A stretch of DNA of 64,000 nucleotides from Bacteroides ilei (lineage in GTDB: Bacteria; Bacteroidota; Bacteroidia; Bacteroidales; Bacteroidaceae), in the NCBI RefSeq assembly GCF_900128495.1, contig NZ_LT635801.1, forward strand, positions 1,065,997 through 1,129,996, written 5' to 3'. The notes under the pieces were generated by a model. That model saw only the letters and a program-made list of their open reading frames with translations, had not been told where the DNA came from and did not search any database. Below are positions 8,055 through 15,207 of the stretch, in pieces. The first letter of the stretch is position 1; each line of letters opens with the position of its first letter. Made by a program: the position numbers and the translations under genes.

Positions 8055-10131
8055 ACGCACTTACGCTCGCCGCTTCGCGGATAACGCCCCTGAAAGCGAG
8101 ACGCGAACCGCAGTTCGAATCCGTGTTCGAGGCACCGTAATACGCATACGCATACGCCACGCCGCCATTCGTACTCGAGTCGTAATAGGAGCGCGCCAAA
8201 ACAAGGGGGCCGCCCGAACTCTGCCAATAGTAATCCGAATAATGTGTCGTTTCGCTGCCACCCACTTTCGTAGGCACCATGTCGAAGAAAGGCCCGTTTT
8301 CCGCAGCTACATTCGTTATCCAACCGTCTTCTGTTCCGGCGTTCACATTGCGGGTTGCCCCGTCCGGGTCAGTGATTTTCCAAACGCGATTGTTAATTTC
8401 AACGCCTTTCACCCATTCGTAAATACCCCCGAATACACCTTCAAGCCCCAAGCCGCAAACATACTTGCTTGTTTCATTCTTTGTATCCGCAATTCCTGTC
8501 GCATTGCTGGTTCCCGTCATCGTTGCTGACGAGCCACTAACAGCACCGCCCACACCAAGAACAGCCTGTAAATTTCTGTTTCCATAACGCGCATAAAGCA
8601 TAAAGGCAATCACACAGTGCTGCTGGAAGTCGATACGCTGATAACCTTTACCACGAGCCGTTGCGTACCCATCAAAATCATTAGTGGATTTACTAACTGT
8701 AGGACGAACCCCGCTTCGGCTATACAGCTTATTCGAAGTCATATAACCTTTATACGCACCGACTAAAGAGCGTGGCACATGCTTGAATGTTCCGTCCACG
8801 TTGTATTCGGCAAAGCGGTAACGGAATTTGTTGCTGTCCACCTGCTCCCATTTGTAATAGAACTCCGGAAAATCCACCATCACATCGCCCTCTGTGCCGT
8901 CCAACTTGGCTGCTGAGCCATCGGCGTAGAAATTGCTGTTGTCATCACGAAGATACGAAATTGTAACCTCACCGTCTTTCGTTTTCTTGCAGAGGCAACG
9001 GCGGAACTTCGACAGGATGGTTTTCAGAACCCCGCTGTTGATTTCACCGGTGATATTCTGCGGGTCGCTTTTGGATTTGTCAAATACAATACCGGCATCC
9101 TTGATTTTTGCATACACGAAAGACACGTTACGGCTCGCGGGGTTTGCGGGAAATGATTGGTCTGCCGGTTTGGTGTATCCTGCAAAAGCATCGACGGATA
9201 CCGTATATCCGGTTCCCGACGGCACTTTTATAACTACACTGGATCCCTTGCCGCTTCCAATCACTTCGCCGCCTGACGTTTTCTTTATGGTCACAGTACG
9301 ACCGGAACAGTCCGCACTGTCGTCCGTGCTTACATTGACCGTCACCTTCTCCGCAGAGTAAACCAGGTTTATCTGTCTTTCGTTACCCCCGACAGCCACG
9401 TACTGTTGTTCTTCCGGAGAGGCATAACCGGAGGCGGCTTCCGGTGAAACGGTATATTCCACCTGCATGGGGATGGCAATCTCCAGCGCTTCACCGTTCC
9501 AGACCAGTTCGGAGTGCTGGCCGGAGTAGGAAACAGTCACCTTCTTGCCGTTCAGGTCGGCGTCGTTCAAACCCTGGTTACTTGTGAGGGTTATGATGGC
9601 TTTCTCCTGAAAAGCGGATGTTCCACCGGAACCGGCAACACGCCAGTCGGCTTTATTCCCTTCCGTGATATTGTATAGCTGATAAAAGACATAGTCTTTC
9701 TCTTTTGTCTCATACACGCGGCACTGCTGGCCGATTGCGAATTTACGGGTTGCTTCCCCTGACTGGTAGGTCAGTGTATCTTCCCCGGGTGTTGACGGCA
9801 GATCCGGAGTTTCTGCGAATTTACCGTCGAGCGATGATACAAGGTTTGTCACCTGCTCCACTTTTTCATCAAGGGTGCCAAGCGACAAATAAAACTCCTC
9901 CTTAGTTCCCTTGTAGCCGCCAAGCTGCGCCGCATCCCATGCGCTCAGGCCGTATTCGTCCAGGTCGGCATAACAGTGCTTGCCGTCGGACAGTTTGGTT
10001 ATAATCTTGCCGTCGCTCCTGCGTTCGAAAAGCCAGACGTTTTCAACGATGACGGTTTTATCGGCTGCCCACTGAGCCGTACTCTTCACGATTTGCTGGT
10101 ACACGTATGCACCGGTTGTTGATTCACTCAT
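8032..10131 (-). CDS. DGR-diversified tail-fibre protein with C-type-lectin-like tip
   Basis: 699-aa tail protein. The N-terminus has a fibre-type motif (YKGTKEEFYLSLG, about 73-85), followed by Ig/beta-rich repeats. The last 280 residues resemble the formylglycine-enzyme/C-type-lectin fold used by DGR targets (GGIYEWVKG near 570). The variable repeat encodes residues about 642-678. Relative to the template, the eight changes are N to Y four times and N to S, D to G, N to D and Y to C once each. Unusually, 21 residues follow the VR-encoded segment (GVIREAASVS and on). The likely role is host receptor binding at the fibre tip. The start overlaps the upstream tail gene by 4 nt. Confidence 0.92.
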   Translation of the reverse strand: MSESTTGAYVYQQIVKSTAQWAADKTVIVENVWLFERRSDGKIITKLSDGKHCYADLDEYGLSAWDAAQLGGYKGTKEEFYLSLGTLDEKVEQVTNLVSSLDGKFAETPDLPSTPGEDTLTYQSGEATRKFAIGQQCRVYETKEKDYVFYQLYNITEGNKADWRVAGSGGTSAFQEKAIITLTSNQGLNDADLNGKKVTVSYSGQHSELVWNGEALEIAIPMQVEYTVSPEAASGYASPEEQQYVAVGGNERQINLVYSAEKVTVNVSTDDSADCSGRTVTIKKTSGGEVIGSGKGSSVVIKVPSGTGYTVSVDAFAGYTKPADQSFPANPASRNVSFVYAKIKDAGIVFDKSKSDPQNITGEINSGVLKTILSKFRRCLCKKTKDGEVTISYLRDDNSNFYADGSAAKLDGTEGDVMVDFPEFYYKWEQVDSNKFRYRFAEYNVDGTFKHVPRSLVGAYKGYMTSNKLYSRSGVRPTVSKSTNDFDGYATARGKGYQRIDFQQHCVIAFMLYARYGNRNLQAVLGVGGAVSGSSATMTGTSNATGIADTKNETSKYVCGLGLEGVFGGIYEWVKGVEINNRVWKITDPDGATRNVNAGTEDGWITNVAAENGPFFDMVPTKVGGSETTHYSDYYWQSSGGPLVLARSYYDSSTNGGVAYAYAYYGASNTDSNCGSRLAFRGVIREAASVSAFKALSVL
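8089..8207 (-). repeat. DGR variable repeat (VR) with IMH-like 3' flank
   Basis: The core 8098-8207 is the mutated copy of TR 7770-7879. The 3' flank 8089-8097 carries the three IMH/IMH* differences from the TR side. On the minus strand a CCGC-GAA-GCGG hairpin and the 8032-8054 palindrome follow. Every base difference inside the core changes an amino acid of the tail fibre, consistent with selected variation. Confidence 0.95.
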
Positions 10132-10907
10132 TTTAAATAGCCCTCCTTAATTATAATTGTTGCTTTAGAAAAATCAGTCTGTCCGGTAAGGTAAACCGCT
10201 CCTCCGTAACTGCCACCACCTCCGGAACCTTCACCGCTGCGTTTCCATACGGCTTTGCCTTCCGTGTTGTCGTGGCACTTCCAGAACGTCTTATTCCCGT
10301 ATTCGTCCACTGTCCAAACCTCGACTCCTACAAAGTAGCTGTCATCATTTACCGTCGGGATATGGTCAAGGTAGGATGGCATCTTCTTTTCGAGCGTGAC
10401 GATGCGTTCTGCGGCTTTCCTGTCAGCCTCCTTCAACAGTTCGATGGCATCGGACAGGGATTTGTCAGCCTTCTTCAGGGACTCCAGCCGGTTTAGTATA
10501 TCCGTCAGCCAAACAGCCTCGATTTTATCAAAGAATGTGGATGATCCGTCGGCTGTAATCTCAATAAAGCCTGTATCGGACGGTTTCGCCTGGACCACCT
10601 TCGCAAAATACCGGACGGCAATGTCACGGACTTTGTCGTCTGCGTATTCACGTTGGACGTGTTCCTCGTCCTTGACTAAATAGACGGGGAATACTTCCAC
10701 ACTCGTAGCCGCCAATGGCAGCACCATGCCGTCAATGTTGACCAGCCCGGCATCGATGCCGGTTTCCGATACCGCGCAGCCGCAGATTACACAGTTGCCG
10801 TACTGTGAGAAGAAGTCGTCAGCTATGCGAAGGCCTTCGCTCTGCAACTCCAACAAATCATTTCCCGACCATTTCCTTACGCCGGGGTATTGTACATGCC
10901 GTTTCAT
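10128..10907 (-). CDS. Putative tail fibre / fibre-connector protein
   Basis: 259 aa, not recognised as a named family. Residues about 140-175 form a heptad-rich coiled coil (LNRLESLKKADKSLSD, then KKMPSYLD). The rest is beta-rich, with a glycine patch GEGSGGGGSYGG near the end, typical of fibre hinges. It overlaps both the upstream gene (4 nt) and the DGR target (4 nt), so the three are translationally coupled. A link between baseplate and variable fibre is a reasonable inference. Confidence 0.6.
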   Translation of the reverse strand: MKRHVQYPGVRKWSGNDLLELQSEGLRIADDFFSQYGNCVICGCAVSETGIDAGLVNIDGMVLPLAATSVEVFPVYLVKDEEHVQREYADDKVRDIAVRYFAKVVQAKPSDTGFIEITADGSSTFFDKIEAVWLTDILNRLESLKKADKSLSDAIELLKEADRKAAERIVTLEKKMPSYLDHIPTVNDDSYFVGVEVWTVDEYGNKTFWKCHDNTEGKAVWKRSGEGSGGGGSYGGAVYLTGQTDFSKATIIIKEGYLK

Positions 10908-11359
10908 TTCTTTGTTACTATTTTATAGGTTCTGTCTGCAATTTTATAACGCTCGATTTCCGCCCGTACAAGGCTCAGGTCTATACCTTCCGGCACATAA
11001 ACGATAAAGTCCACATCTTTGAAGCTTTGTCCACCCTCACCCTCCAGGGCTATTTCCTGCATCGGTTCAAAAAGCACCCAGTGAGCCGGCTCCGAGTTTA
11101 GTCCGATGGCGAGGAACTGGTCCTCGTAACTCTTGATCAGGATACCGCCGCCGAATGTCTTGTTCAGGTGCCCCTCTAATGAGCGGTGCTGGCTCGTTAC
11201 ATGCACCTTATACCGGTAGTAATCGCGCCAGTCGGAGAAGGACTGCCATACACCGTCCAAGTCCACAAGCGACCATAGCCACGCAAGACGGTTCGGTTGC
11301 CTGCGGTGCGGGGCGACATACTGCCGGATGAGTTCTTTGAAGTTCAGGATAATGTTCAT
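10904..11359 (-). CDS. Phage tail protein of unknown function (baseplate-adjacent)
   Basis: 151 aa with no motif I recognise. It sits directly after the baseplate J-like gene and before the fibre genes, the place of Mu gp48 / P2 gpI-type tail proteins. The sequence is rich in aromatic residues and begins with an amphipathic helix (NFKELIRQYVAP). Its function is inferred from position only. Confidence 0.6.
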   Translation of the reverse strand: MNIILNFKELIRQYVAPHRRQPNRLAWLWSLVDLDGVWQSFSDWRDYYRYKVHVTSQHRSLEGHLNKTFGGGILIKSYEDQFLAIGLNSEPAHWVLFEPMQEIALEGEGGQSFKDVDFIVYVPEGIDLSLVRAEIERYKIADRTYKIVTKK

Positions 11360-11361
11360 GG

Positions 11362-12162
11362 CTATATATCATTTATTGAAACCATCTCCAGCCGGCTGTC
11401 CCCGGCATAGTTGAAATAACCGGCATACAGGTAGGCCATCGTGTCAATCGGGATGAAATCCTCATCCTCCGTACCCTTGCGGGAGAGGGAAAGCATCTTG
11501 GCCGTGACAACGCCTGCAACCGTCGTAACCGCCTCCAGCATCTTATGGGAGTAAATGACACCGCCAAAACGCTGGGATGTCTTAAACTCCTCCAGTGAAG
11601 CCAATACGGCTTCGCGTACCGTATCTACCGGGTTGGCCGGATTATAATAGACTTTGATGTCATACTTCACTTCATCGGCATCCGTCGATATGATTTCCGA
11701 CTTTGTGCCGGCAAACTTGACCGCATCGATATAGTTCTTGAAGTTCAACAGTTGATTGCTCGTAAGCGGCACAATCTTCCCCTCTTCGTCCTCGGTGGCC
11801 ACGCGAAACATGATTGTGTTATCCTCTGCCACGTTCACGGAGGCTATCTTTACCACACGCGCGGATTCATCCACCTTCTCATACTCCAACAGGCCGGTTA
11901 CCGTGTCGAACACCAGTTCATGGTCCATCTGGAACTCGTAGCATTTATCGTTATACCAGGTCAGCGTACCCGCCACCTCCTTTTCCGCGTCCGCATCCAT
12001 TTCCCGTTTGAATGCGTCCAATACCAGTTCAAAACTGTAGATACAGTATGCCACAAAGTGTACCCAAAGCCGCCACTCGGATGCGGCCGATGTGGACAGG
12101 CTGAATGTCGCTTGCAGCCTTCCCGTAATGCTTTCCTCTATCTGTTGTATTGTTCTTGCCAT
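11362..12162 (-). CDS. Baseplate J-like (gp47-type) protein
   Basis: 266 aa. The N-terminus IQQIEESITGRLQATFSL and the mid-part YNPANPVDTVREAVLASLEEF resemble baseplate J/gp47 wedge proteins of contractile tails. It forms part of the wedge that surrounds the hub and carries the fibres. It overlaps the upstream LysM-like gene by 25 bp. Confidence 0.75.
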   Translation of the reverse strand: MARTIQQIEESITGRLQATFSLSTSAASEWRLWVHFVAYCIYSFELVLDAFKREMDADAEKEVAGTLTWYNDKCYEFQMDHELVFDTVTGLLEYEKVDESARVVKIASVNVAEDNTIMFRVATEDEEGKIVPLTSNQLLNFKNYIDAVKFAGTKSEIISTDADEVKYDIKVYYNPANPVDTVREAVLASLEEFKTSQRFGGVIYSHKMLEAVTTVAGVVTAKMLSLSRKGTEDEDFIPIDTMAYLYAGYFNYAGDSRLEMVSINDI

Positions 12163-12440
12163 TGCGTTTCCATGTAAGTGGTGATATCCCTGTCTATTTT
12201 CTTGACTACCGTCTTTTTTACAAGGCGGCTGTCATCGTCAATGCTTATCCGCTGTCCTACCTTCAACTTAATGTCCGGGTAGAAAGCGCCGAGAGAGCGT
12301 CCGGCTTCAACCACGGCCGAAGGTTCATTTTTCATCTCCGGGTTGTTCGCCATGATTTCACCCATTGCCTCTGCCGTCCCATAATGTTGCAGGGCAATGT
12401 CCAGCAGTTGCTGTTCATCCTGTACCTCAATCACCTTCAT
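12138..12440 (-). CDS. LysM-like tail protein (gpX type)
   Basis: About 100 aa. The N-terminus DEQQLLDIALQHYGTAEAMG is LysM-like, as in phage P2 tail protein X, followed by a basic tail. The start at 12440 is chosen over 12455 because GGAGG lies 8 nt before that ATG. It overlaps the upstream gp25-like gene by 14 bp. Small LysM proteins of this kind seal the tube-baseplate junction. Confidence 0.65.
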   Translation of the reverse strand: MKVIEVQDEQQLLDIALQHYGTAEAMGEIMANNPEMKNEPSAVVEAGRSLGAFYPDIKLKVGQRISIDDDSRLVKKTVVKKIDRDITTYMETQWQEQYNR

Positions 12441-12723
12441 ACGTCGCCTCCACATTTAAATCGTTTGAATAGGCCGCAAAAGCAACCTTCCGTACTTTCA
12501 TACCGTCGGCCGTAAATTCCTTGCGTGTGGCACGGAGCAGGCCTTCCGGATCGTTATCCATCATGTAATTTACCGCCCCGACACCGGCTTCCGGTTTTTG
12601 CCGGATATGACCTTTGTCACTGTACAGCAAATCCCGCTGGTGCTGGTAGGTGCTTTCCGTTACCAGCAAATCACCGGTTGTCAAATCAAGGTCACCGTCT
12701 GGCTGTTGCTTATAGTCTTTCAT
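12427..12723 (-). CDS. Baseplate wedge protein, GPW/gp25-like
   Basis: 98 aa. The pattern HQRDLLYSDKGHIRQKPEAGVG is that of Mu gp46 and GPW/gp25 proteins, where short peptides with a conserved KG..R..P..GVG core anchor the sheath to the baseplate. Position between spike and J-like protein agrees. Confidence 0.7.
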   Translation of the reverse strand: MKDYKQQPDGDLDLTTGDLLVTESTYQHQRDLLYSDKGHIRQKPEAGVGAVNYMMDNDPEGLLRATRKEFTADGMKVRKVAFAAYSNDLNVEATYEGD

Positions 12724-12726
12724 ACG

Positions 12727-12948
12727 CTATGATATTTTGTTTCCAAATGTGCCTGTTACGGGGCCCATCGATGTAGCCAGGCCGGTTGTATAGGTGATTG
12801 TGGCACTCTTGATGGCATTCATGACGGCATCAGCCAATTTGTCCGCTACCTTGTCGATAGCCCCTTCCCGGTCATCGTCCTGCTGGTTCATCACTTGGGT
12901 AAAGGCTTCCTTTATCTCTGATTTGATTGTCGATTTTATTAATGCCAT
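12727..12948 (-). CDS. Small conserved tail-cluster protein, function unknown
   Basis: 73 aa, mostly helical (IKSEIKEAFTQVMNQQDD near the N-terminus) with a small C-terminal beta part. It lies 3 bp after the spike gene and 3 bp before the gp25-like gene. No family recognised. Confidence 0.55.
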   Translation of the reverse strand: MALIKSTIKSEIKEAFTQVMNQQDDDREGAIDKVADKLADAVMNAIKSATITYTTGLATSMGPVTGTFGNKIS

Positions 12949-12951
12949 ACG

Positions 12952-13599
12952 CTATCCCTCCATATAATTAGGCAAATCCGCCTTGATTTGTTGAAATGTT
13001 GTTATATTGATGGGAACTCCGGACGGACCGACAGCCGTCGGAACTGTCAAGGCACAAATCCCGTCCAGTATCTGTTCCAAAGTCCTTTTCAGGCCGCTGC
13101 TGCCGCGGGTGATCGTAACGCCGGCTGTTGATGCCTTGACGATGGTACTGTCAGCTGTGACGGTTAGTTTGTCGGCTTCGTGCAGAGCTTTCACCTTGTC
13201 ATTTGTCACTTCCAACTTTCCCGCATCCACATGAATGGTTATCTTTTTCCCTTTCTTGATATCGATGTTTTCGGTATCAACCTTTACCTCCAGATCATTG
13301 TCGGTAAATATCATCTTGTCTATCTCAGTGAATTGGCACACGAATAGTTCGTTACTTTTCCCGATACGGCAGACCAGTACTGTACTTTGCAGGCGTGGGA
13401 TAAAGGCAAAGCCTTGCAGTTCCGCCTTGACCAGGCCACGGAGGCGGACATCGAAATAATCCACCTGGTCGTCGCGTTTGACGGTACAGGTAAACTCATC
13501 CTCGTTTACTTCGGTAACGGTTCCCAGGAATACCTGGTCGCCACTTTCGCCGAACCGCTCATGGAACTTCCGGCGTAATTCTTCCATTTCCTTGCTCAT
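12952..13599 (-). CDS. Baseplate spike / assembly protein (gpV, Mu gp45-like)
   Basis: 215 aa. An N-terminal helix is followed by an OB-fold (VFLGTVTEVNEDEFTCTVKR), then a beta-helix-like stretch of short repeats (KVDTENIDIKKGKKITIHV), as in central spike proteins that puncture the outer membrane. The C-terminal segment with VPTAVGPSG is typical of Mu-like spikes. It overlaps the hub gene by 4 nt. Confidence 0.75.
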   Translation of the reverse strand: MSKEMEELRRKFHERFGESGDQVFLGTVTEVNEDEFTCTVKRDDQVDYFDVRLRGLVKAELQGFAFIPRLQSTVLVCRIGKSNELFVCQFTEIDKMIFTDNDLEVKVDTENIDIKKGKKITIHVDAGKLEVTNDKVKALHEADKLTVTADSTIVKASTAGVTITRGSSGLKRTLEQILDGICALTVPTAVGPSGVPINITTFQQIKADLPNYMEG

Positions 13600-14558
13600 G
13601 CCTTGATACCTATTTCTACGGTGCGACGGCCGCCACCTGTCCCGAAAGCCGTTTCCACGCTTTCGATAAAGTAGTCGCCGCTCCGTTCGTTATACACTTT
13701 GTCCTCGATGCTCGCAACGCCTCCCGGTAGGGCAAAAGGAAGCAGGAAGGTTTTTATCTTGCCCCGGTAGCCGTCAAACGAATACCGTTTCAGCTCTTCC
13801 CGGGCAAGCGTTTTCAGTTCCGCTGCGTCTTTCACATCGTAATAGTAAAAGGTACGTGTTTCTCCGCCGCCCTCGCCCAGCTCGCCTTCTATCTTCGTAC
13901 CGTCCTTATAATAGCAGACAGCCTTAACTTTCAATTTTATGTCTTCTGCCAGCTGGTATTTCAGTTCATCGTCGCTGATCACGTTCTCACGGAGGACGTA
14001 TTTCACTGTTTCGCCTTTCACGTCGTTTGCCTTGCCGACATTCAGTTTGCCGTCAATATCAAAGTAGGCGACCAGCCCGTATTCCTTTTTCAGCCGACCG
14101 AGCACCTAGCTTCCTGGCTTGTTGTTGATGACGAAGTTCTTCAGCGTCAGGTCAACGACTTCACCCATTTGAACACCCGTTAAAACACTGTTCAAACACT
14201 CTTTTAACGTTGTTTCCTTCTTGCTGAAAACACAGTTCAAGAAACGCAGCTTATAATATTCATCCTCACATTCGATTTCCAGGGGAACTTTATAGTTCAG
14301 GCGCTTTACGTAACCGACAAACTCGGTGTTCAGGGTACCGTCATAGCCCAACTTGATTTCCACCTTGTCGCCTACCTTGATAGCCTGGGCCGTCTCGATA
14401 TGCGTAGGCGGTTCCCCGGCATGTTTCAGCACGGCTGTTACCGGAACTTTGACGGTAGCGGTGGCGGCCAAATCGTACAGGCTTCGTTTGATCTTCACGT
14501 CGTGAACCGACTTGAAAGAAACGGCCCCTATTTTTATATCACAGCATAAAACAAACAT
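13596..14558 (-). pseudogene. Baseplate hub protein (gpD/gp27-like) interrupted by in-frame TAG
   Basis: Two halves in one frame make about 320 aa: residues 1-150 (13 residues in: FKSVHDVKIKRSLYD) and, after TAG at 14106-14108, the C-terminal half beginning VLGRLKKEYGLVAYF. The joined protein reads as a late-control-D/hub protein. The stop replaces one codon; CAG (Gln) to TAG is the simplest change. A restart at the GTG at 14103-14105 would give only the second half. TAG is used as an ordinary stop in this phage (26030-26032), so general recoding is unlikely. The choices are a nonsense mutation, suppression or a sequence error. Confidence 0.75.
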
Positions 14559-14559
14559 A

Positions 14560-15204
14560 TCACTCCAGAATTAATTCAAAACTCCTATCCGTAACCAGCT
14601 CCATTGTAAACACCTGCGCCGTCTCACATCCTTTCATCTCGGCAAAATCGATGCTTTTGATTACAACCTTGTCCTCTTCATCCAGGAAGATGTCCGTAAG
14701 GGCGCATTTGAGCGTGACCGACTCGTTGATGTTATACAGCTCCGCAAGGTCGCCCAACTGGCTGTCCGGAAAATCCACATCCATGCAGACACCGGCAATG
14801 CGTATGTCGTAATCGTCCACTGAGATAAGTTCCTTCACCGTACCTTTACGGCCGACCATCGCCGTTTCAACAATCGTCTTCTTGCCCCGGATAGAGATGA
14901 CGGCATTCGGTATCTCGTATTCCGCCCCCTTATGTTCCAGAACCACCGGCATGAAATACCACCGGCCTTGCGCGTCCTTCTTCCGGAGCGTAGAACCGAA
15001 GTCGGAGTTCGTTTTCTCCGAAGCCGTTTCGCCGGGGTATTCATACCCGTCTCCTTTATATTTTGCTGGGGCGTCAGGAATGAACCCGCCGGGGTACGGA
15101 AAACCTTTATACCCGATTACGTTAAGCAGCATGTCGCCCAAACTGAACTGGCTTACCCGTTTGAACGTCTGCGCCACCTCTTTGACTGTATATTTTGATG
15201 CCAT
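14560..15204 (-). CDS. Tail protein, DUF6046-like (tail needle/distal tail region)
   Basis: 214 aa between the tape measure and the hub, the position of Mu gp43 (DNA circularisation/tail protein). The pattern VPNAVIS-like IPNAVISIRGKKTI and GTVKELISVDDYDIRIAG resembles DUF6046 proteins of Bacteroidetes phages; the family assignment is from memory. It is predicted to join the tube end to the hub. Confidence 0.6.
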   Translation of the reverse strand: MASKYTVKEVAQTFKRVSQFSLGDMLLNVIGYKGFPYPGGFIPDAPAKYKGDGYEYPGETASEKTNSDFGSTLRKKDAQGRWYFMPVVLEHKGAEYEIPNAVISIRGKKTIVETAMVGRKGTVKELISVDDYDIRIAGVCMDVDFPDSQLGDLAELYNINESVTLKCALTDIFLDEEDKVVIKSIDFAEMKGCETAQVFTMELVTDRSFELILE

Positions 15205-15207
15205 AAC

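Noticed and set aside
8032..10907. Second variable repeat in the adjacent fibre gene
   Set aside because: No further copy of the TR sequence was seen outside 8089-8207.
14106..14108. Genome-wide TAG recoding in the phage
   Set aside because: Other phage genes end in TAG where the next gene begins (26030-26032, 17832-17834). No suppressor tRNA with CUA anticodon was found.
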